A DNA stretch of 64,000 bases from Lanius collurio (lineage: Eukaryota; Chordata; Aves; Passeriformes; Laniidae), in assembly GCA_020086605.1 (NCBI GenBank), contig JACBWW010000041.1:1905947-1969946 (forward strand). The letters run 5' to 3'. Below, in pieces: positions 61,801-64,000 of this stretch; within the stretch, counting starts at the first letter, position 1; each line of letters starts with the position of its first letter. The translations under genes were made by a program, and so were the position numbers. Under the pieces are notes generated by a model. The model was not told the origin of the DNA. It saw only the letters and a list, made by a program, of their open reading frames with translations, and did no database searches.

Positions 61801-63546
61801 TCTGTCTCATGATTTTTTCCCCTACACCCACATTTACAGCTGTTCTTGCTGATCTGGGATCAATGGCAAAGCCACCTCTGACTTCACAGCACTTCAAAGG
61901 CAAAGCCTGGCTGGCACTACCTGTGTCAGCTGCCCACACCAGATAAATGAAATTATTCTGAAATTTATCAACCCACATCTCTGGCTGCAAGTTTTACCAA
62001 GCATGTGGAGAAGAGACTATTATAAACCACATTATAAATCCCCTTTTGGCAGCCTGACAGATAAAGTGGACAGTTATACAGATGTGCATTATGTGCCACA
62101 ACAGCAGCTACAACACGCAGAGATTTCTCTACCAAGACTCATTCCTCAACAGTGAGCCAAAAAAATCCCCCAAAAAGTACATTTACTGCAAAATGGAAAT
62201 ATTCTTTGCAGTGCTGCCCACCAAAGCGTTGGTGTTCATGTTCCCTTTCACCCCTGGTGCCTGAGCTGCTGTCAGGGAGGCTGGAACCTGTGGGCATGGA
62301 TATTTAGGGAAATTCACTTACAAGTGCTGCTTCTCTCTGGAGAAGGGGTAGGAGAGGCGCTTCACCGTCTGAGGTTTGTGTTCTGCTACTTTTGGCTGGA
62401 TGGGCTCTGTTATTTTTTGAATTACAGAATTAATCTTTTTCAGGAGACCGTGGGTCTGGTTGATCTGATACATCTGAGGGGGCAAAGAGAGAAAAAAAAC
62501 CCCAAACCACAGTAAAACTTTACTGGTTTTGGTTATACATAGGTCAGAGTGAACTGCAAGGAATAAACCAGCAATTAGATAAATATATCATAATAAACTA
62601 TTGAGGAGCAGGGTTTACATTCTTGAAATCATCCAGAAAGACAGGGATGGGAAAGTCAAACCAAGGGTTAGAGAACCACAGGATCACAACAGACTTTTTT
62701 ATCTGATTGTGCTTCTGATTAAAATCCCTGCTAAGTGAGGCAATAATGGGGATTAATATGAAATCAAAACCAAAAGTGTGGTTTTAGTGTTGTAATAAAT
62801 GATGCTGGGCTTGGAGACTGTCTCTTGCTCCATTATGGACTTCCCTGTGCAGTCTGGGACCTGCACTTACCCTGTGTTTAAATATTAATCCATCTCTGAG
62901 CTGTGCTCACTGAGCAGGTAGCCAGCTAGCTAGCTATCAATCATGGGTGAATTGATGAAAATACACTGTCATTCCTTTAATGATATTTCAAATATTCTGA
63001 AAGGTAATTTATTCTGAGGTAGAGTGGCCCCCAGCTCCTGCAAATGTGACTGACTGTATATAGGAACAGTCACTAAACCCAGCGAGCCAAATTCTTATCC
63101 TTGTGTTCATTTTCAGCAGCCTTCAGGTGAGAAAAAAGTGTCCAAAATGCACACAGAAATGTCACCATCAATTGCAACCTCTTCTTTTAAAACACACTGA
63201 GGAAGAAATCACTCTCATCATGTGCAGACAGTGGTAGCAGCCAGAAATTCTTTATTTCCATTCCTCCTTTCACTTTTTCTCTCTGCTGCCCCAAGCAAGT
63301 ACGTTTATGACTTTCATTTTTGGTGCACATTAGTTAATTGTTTTTAAAGTGCTCGTGGAAAGAGAAGTCTGCAATTGCAAGGTGCTCTGAGAGGAACAAA
63401 TGTTTAAACTATGCCTTCATGAGGAGAACAAGAAGACCAGGACTCACCTTTTTTGTGGGCATCTTGAGCTTAAGGAATTCTGCCTCTCGACACAAGACAT
63501 TCCAGGGTGCGTGTATTTTTACAAACCCAATCCCATGGATTTTAGT
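31594..63546 (-). CDS. ANO1: ANO1 (TMEM16A) gene, 5' end outside window
   Basis: ANO1 is the homodimeric plasma-membrane calcium-activated chloride channel with ten membrane helices per subunit. Twenty-two coding exons are visible, totalling 2314 coding bases. Every visible junction has AG/GT borders and keeps frame. With an expected 200-base segment missing between the exons at 53884 and 50341, the product from the first visible exon to the stop would be 837 residues, against about 839 in the same part of human ANO1. The roughly 147 N-terminal residues of the human protein lie beyond the right edge. All six calcium ligands are present: N and E in 'NNLFE' (helix 6), both E in 'PEYMEM' (helix 7), and E and D in 'IIEIRLD' (helix 8). 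Both alternative segments, EAVK and the 26-residue segment d, exist as separate exons. FADD follows downstream on the same strand, as in other vertebrates. Confidence 0.97.
32770..32875 (-). CDS. ANO1: ANO1 exon, start of helix 10
   Basis: The exon encodes '[20 protein letters not shown]' followed by the first half of helix 10 ('[12 protein letters not shown]'). The first base completes the Arg codon of the preceding exon. The acceptor AG is at 32876-32877 and the donor GTAGGT begins at 32769. Confidence 0.97.
34492..34676 (-). CDS. ANO1: ANO1 exon, helix 9 and last extracellular loop
   Basis: It begins '[20 protein letters not shown]' (helix 9) and continues into the extracellular loop. That loop carries N-glycosylation sequons NGT, NHT and NVS. 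One further sequon found in human (NGT before APND) is AGT here and so lost. The donor is GTACTC, beginning at 34491, and the acceptor AG is at 34677-34678. Confidence 0.97.
36265..36317 (-). CDS. ANO1: ANO1 exon, entry to helix 9
   Basis: A short 53-base exon encoding '[17 protein letters not shown]', identical in pattern to mammalian ANO1. The acceptor AG is at 36318-36319 and the donor GTAAGT begins at 36264. The split Gly codon joins the previous exon. Confidence 0.97.
37510..37662 (-). CDS. ANO1: ANO1 exon, helices 7-8 with calcium ligands
   Basis: The exon encodes the rest of helix 7 ('[19 protein letters not shown]') and helix 8 with '[15 protein letters not shown]'. The E and D of 'EIRLD' are two of the six calcium ligands known from TMEM16 structures. 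The acceptor AG is at 37663-37664 and the donor GTAAGT begins at 37509. It is nearly invariant relative to human. Confidence 0.98.
38812..38957 (-). CDS. ANO1: ANO1 exon, helix 6-7 loop and calcium ligands
   Basis: It encodes the basic cytosolic stretch after helix 6 ('[16 protein letters not shown]'), then '[19 protein letters not shown]', and ends in 'MEM'. The two Glu of 'PEYMEM' are calcium ligands in helix 7. The acceptor AG is at 38958-38959. The donor GTGAGT begins at 38811 and is followed four bases on by a second GTGAG; only the first keeps the frame. Confidence 0.97.
39092..39192 (-). CDS. ANO1: ANO1 exon, helix 6 with calcium ligands
   Basis: It encodes '[20 protein letters not shown]' followed by '[13 protein letters not shown]'. 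N and E of 'NNLFE' are calcium ligands, and the Gly of 'IMLGK' corresponds to the hinge glycine of the gating helix. The acceptor AG is at 39193-39194 and the donor GTAAGT begins at 39091. Confidence 0.98.
39306..39363 (-). CDS. ANO1: ANO1 short exon before helix 6
   Basis: A 58-base exon encoding '[19 protein letters not shown]', the re-entrant region between helices 5 and 6. The acceptor AG is at 39364-39365 and the donor GTAATG begins at 39305. Human has R where this protein has H before SFRMEE. Confidence 0.97.
39535..39646 (-). CDS. ANO1: ANO1 exon, helix 5
   Basis: It encodes '[20 protein letters not shown]' then '[16 protein letters not shown]' (helix 5). The acceptor AG is at 39647-39648 and the donor GTGAGT begins at 39534. 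The intron upstream of it carries the 108-base tandem duplication. Confidence 0.97.
39696..39911. repeat. Two-copy 108-bp tandem duplication
   Basis: Copy one is 39696-39803 and copy two 39804-39911. Each begins GATCTTATAAATG and ends GCTGAG. I find only two differences: C versus T near 39708/39816, and A versus C in the TATATA run near 39754/39862. The pair lies in an ANO1 intron, about 50 bases from the exon at 39535-39646 and 285 bases from the exon at 40196. Confidence 0.95.
40196..40397 (-). CDS. ANO1: ANO1 exon, helices 3-4
   Basis: The largest internal exon in view (202 bases). It encodes the second half of helix 3 ('[17 protein letters not shown]'), the loop '[18 protein letters not shown]' and helix 4 ('[20 protein letters not shown]'). 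The acceptor AG is at 40398-40399 and the donor GTGCGT begins at 40195. It is much richer in GC and CpG than the neighbouring exons. Confidence 0.97.
41789..41863 (-). CDS. ANO1: ANO1 exon, start of helix 3
   Basis: It encodes '[19 protein letters not shown]' then 'VGIIFM', in phase 0 at both ends. The exon can therefore join either segment d or the exon before it without frame change. The acceptor AG is at 41864-41865 and the donor GTAAGC begins at 41788. Confidence 0.97.
42462..42522 (+). repeat. CR1 LINE 3' tail in ANO1 intron
   Basis: 'gatctttaaggtcccttcca' followed by 'actcaaaacattttgag' is the last 50-60 bases of an avian CR1 in plus orientation, antisense to ANO1. Confidence 0.75.
43040..43117 (-). 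CDS. ANO1: ANO1 segment d exon (alternative)
   Basis: A 78-base exon in phase 0 at both ends, encoding 26 residues that start '[13 protein letters not shown]' and finish '[12 protein letters not shown]'. This is the optional segment d of mammalian ANO1, in the first cytosolic loop between helices 2 and 3. The acceptor AG is at 43118-43119. The donor is GTTCTT, beginning at 43039, which is far from consensus and fits optional inclusion. Confidence 0.93.
44975..45046 (-). CDS. ANO1: ANO1 exon, helix 2-3 cytosolic loop
   Basis: Encodes '[20 protein letters not shown]' followed by 'KHKE' (24 residues, phase 0 at both ends). The charged loop follows segment c. The acceptor AG is at 45047-45048 and the donor GTATGG begins at 44974. 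Confidence 0.97.
45861..45872 (-). CDS. ANO1: ANO1 EAVK microexon (segment c)
   Basis: Twelve bases read GAG GCA GTC AAG, giving Glu-Ala-Val-Lys. They are flanked by acceptor AG at 45873-45874 and a GT donor (GTTTGG) at 45860. In mammals this optional four-residue segment c lies directly after the acidic 'GFEEEE' stretch, in the first intracellular loop, and its inclusion alters calcium and voltage sensitivity. Position, frame and residues match exactly. Confidence 0.93.
47465..47547 (-). CDS. ANO1: ANO1 exon, end of helix 2 and acidic stretch
   Basis: Encodes '[18 protein letters not shown]' then 'DLTGFEEEE', the cytosolic end of helix 2 and the acidic cluster before segment c. The acceptor AG is at 47548-47549. 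The donor is GTTTGT, beginning at 47464, weaker than most in the gene. Confidence 0.97.
50181..50341 (-). CDS. ANO1: ANO1 exon, Cys-rich extracellular loop and helix 2
   Basis: Encodes the extracellular loop after helix 1 with its conserved cysteines and an NIT sequon ('[18 protein letters not shown]', then '[20 protein letters not shown]'), followed by helix 2 ('[14 protein letters not shown]'). The first base completes a codon of the missing upstream exon. The acceptor AG is at 50342-50343 and the donor GTAAGA begins at 50180. Confidence 0.98.
50598..50769. repeat. AT-rich minisatellite at gap edge
   Basis: Arrays of AAAAT and AACAT units run into the gap. A larger period of 53 bases is visible: the block starting AAAATAAGATAAAATAATAA at 50688 recurs at 50741. 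The array lies in the ANO1 intron just upstream of the exon at 50181-50341. Confidence 0.9.
50770..51064. other. Assembly gap (295 N) in ANO1
   Basis: Unresolved bases adjoining the AT-rich minisatellite. The ANO1 segment holding helix 1 (about 200 coding bases, from 'LLYEEW' to 'NIPS' in the human protein) is not found anywhere between 50342 and 53883. It probably lies in this gap, whose size may be an estimate. Confidence 0.9.
53251..53298. repeat. 24-bp tandem duplication
   Basis: 53251-53274 (starting TTCCTTGTTTTATAACTTGT) is repeated with small changes at 53275-53298, within an ANO1 intron. Further partial ACTTCCTTAGTA repeats lie just to its left, at 53199-53240. Confidence 0.75.
53884..53925 (-). 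CDS. ANO1: ANO1 small exon before helix 1
   Basis: A 42-base exon encoding '[14 protein letters not shown]', phase 0 at both ends. The acceptor AG is at 53926-53927 and the donor GTAAGT begins at 53883. It differs from human at two positions (N to E, F to P). It is the last exon visible before the missing helix 1 segment. Confidence 0.96.
55403..55458 (-). CDS. ANO1: ANO1 exon, N-terminal cytosolic domain
   Basis: Encodes '[18 protein letters not shown]', nearly identical to mammals, after completing a split Gly codon. The acceptor AG is at 55459-55460 and the donor GTAAGT begins at 55402. Confidence 0.97.
58534..58585 (-). CDS. ANO1: ANO1 exon, N-terminal cytosolic domain
   Basis: A 52-base exon encoding '[17 protein letters not shown]' plus the first base of the next Gly codon. 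The acceptor AG is at 58586-58587 and the donor GTAAGG begins at 58533. The residues are unchanged from human. Confidence 0.97.
61020..61074 (-). CDS. ANO1: ANO1 exon, N-terminal cytosolic domain
   Basis: Encodes '[18 protein letters not shown]' after completing a Leu codon split with the previous exon. The acceptor AG is at 61075-61076 and the donor GTAAGT begins at 61019. Residues match human throughout. Confidence 0.97.
62322..62473 (-). CDS. ANO1: ANO1 exon, N-terminal cytosolic domain
   Basis: Encodes '[20 protein letters not shown]' followed by '[20 protein letters not shown]' and '[10 protein letters not shown]', then two bases of a Leu codon. The acceptor AG is at 62474-62475 and the donor GTAAGT begins at 62321. 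A handful of conservative changes separate it from human. Confidence 0.97.
63448..63546 (-). CDS. ANO1: ANO1 first exon visible in window
   Basis: Encodes '[20 protein letters not shown]' then '[13 protein letters not shown]' (33 residues, phase 0 at both ends), corresponding to about residues 148-180 of human ANO1. The acceptor AG is at 63547-63548, preceded by a long pyrimidine run, and the donor GTGAGT begins at 63447. Upstream exons with the start codon are outside the window. Confidence 0.97.
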
Positions 63547-63548
63547 CT

Positions 63549-64000
63549 TAAAAGGAAAAAAAAAATAAACAGGGGAAAATGTTACTGATGAAATTAAATA
63601 CATTACCCCTTGTGATTCATACATATTTAAGGAACAAACTGTCCATCAGGGCCAACGTGATAAATCTCATTTGTTTGAGAGAGTTGGTTTTTAACAACAG
63701 GACAATCACTGAACACCTCACTGTGCTGAGCTGCTATAGAACATGACTCAAAAAATGCTATTGTCTCCCAGAGCAATTACCACAAGGTTAAACAGATAAA
63801 AACTCTTTGGGAAATAAAAGCTGATGCCTGTGGACACAAATAGAGGCTGAGCCAGTTAAATCTGAAGCAGAGGCATCCAGCCAAAATGGTGTGATTTGGT
63901 GAGTGTGTTGTAATTGCTGAGAGAGCCCCTGCTGCCTCCTGAGAGCTGCTCATACCTCAGAGCAGCAGCCTCAGAATCAAATGTGAATATATCCATTACA
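63549..64000 (-). other. ANO1: ANO1 intron, continues past window edge
   Basis: No further ANO1 exon is recognised between the first visible exon and the end of the window. The preceding exon, ending with the acidic 'ELERDED' stretch in human, must lie further right. Confidence 0.8.

Noticed and set aside
61370..61990. 206-codon minus-strand frame between two ANO1 exons
   Set aside because: No recognisable protein; it is not bounded by matching splice sites, and the exons on either side join in frame without it.
1..64000. CRISPR arrays, operons, phage or plasmid modules
   Set aside because: The window is plainly vertebrate nuclear DNA with spliced genes and LINE fragments; no prokaryotic-type system is present.

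Overview
This is a vertebrate, almost certainly avian, nuclear window. The evidence for a bird is the repeat content: several fragments of CR1 LINEs with the typical avian 3' end. Two protein genes can be read confidently and both lie on the minus strand. FADD, the death-receptor adaptor, has two coding exons at 18728-19700. ANO1 (TMEM16A, the calcium-activated chloride channel) has 22 coding exons between 31594 and 63546. The start of ANO1 lies beyond the right edge, and a stretch of about 200 coding bases is missing, most likely in an assembly gap. The order ANO1 then FADD in the direction of transcription matches the conserved 11q13-type block of other vertebrates. In that block PPFIA1 follows, so the GC-rich island at about 995-1450, broken by a 345-base gap, is a plausible PPFIA1 promoter. 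No PPFIA1 coding exon is visible.

Layout from left to right: 1-650, A-rich flank; 650-1450, gap plus CpG island; 1511-1963, CR1 fragment; 1964-18150, intergenic DNA with one more CR1 (6434-6850), a perfect 16-bp hairpin (3820-3859), a T/G-rich tract (12842-12981) and a CR1 tail (17274-17400); 18154-19960, FADD and its CpG-island promoter; 20098-21119, two CR1 fragments head to head just upstream of that promoter; 21120-29250, intergenic, with a weak LTR-like candidate near 23660-24083; 29250-31593, probable ANO1 3' untranslated region; 31594-63546, ANO1 exons and introns.

The ANO1 reading frame closes across every visible splice junction. The six calcium-ligand residues of TMEM16 channels are intact. 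Both alternatively used segments known in mammals are present as separate exons: the 4-residue EAVK microexon and the 26-residue segment d. The 5' splice sites around these two segments are unusually weak compared with the rest of the gene. FADD is also intact, but the codon at the usual start position is GTG, so translation probably begins at an ATG 27 codons upstream.

No prokaryotic-type system, CRISPR array, operon or previously unknown protein family was found. The points of interest are splicing architecture, start-site change, local duplications and assembly gaps.
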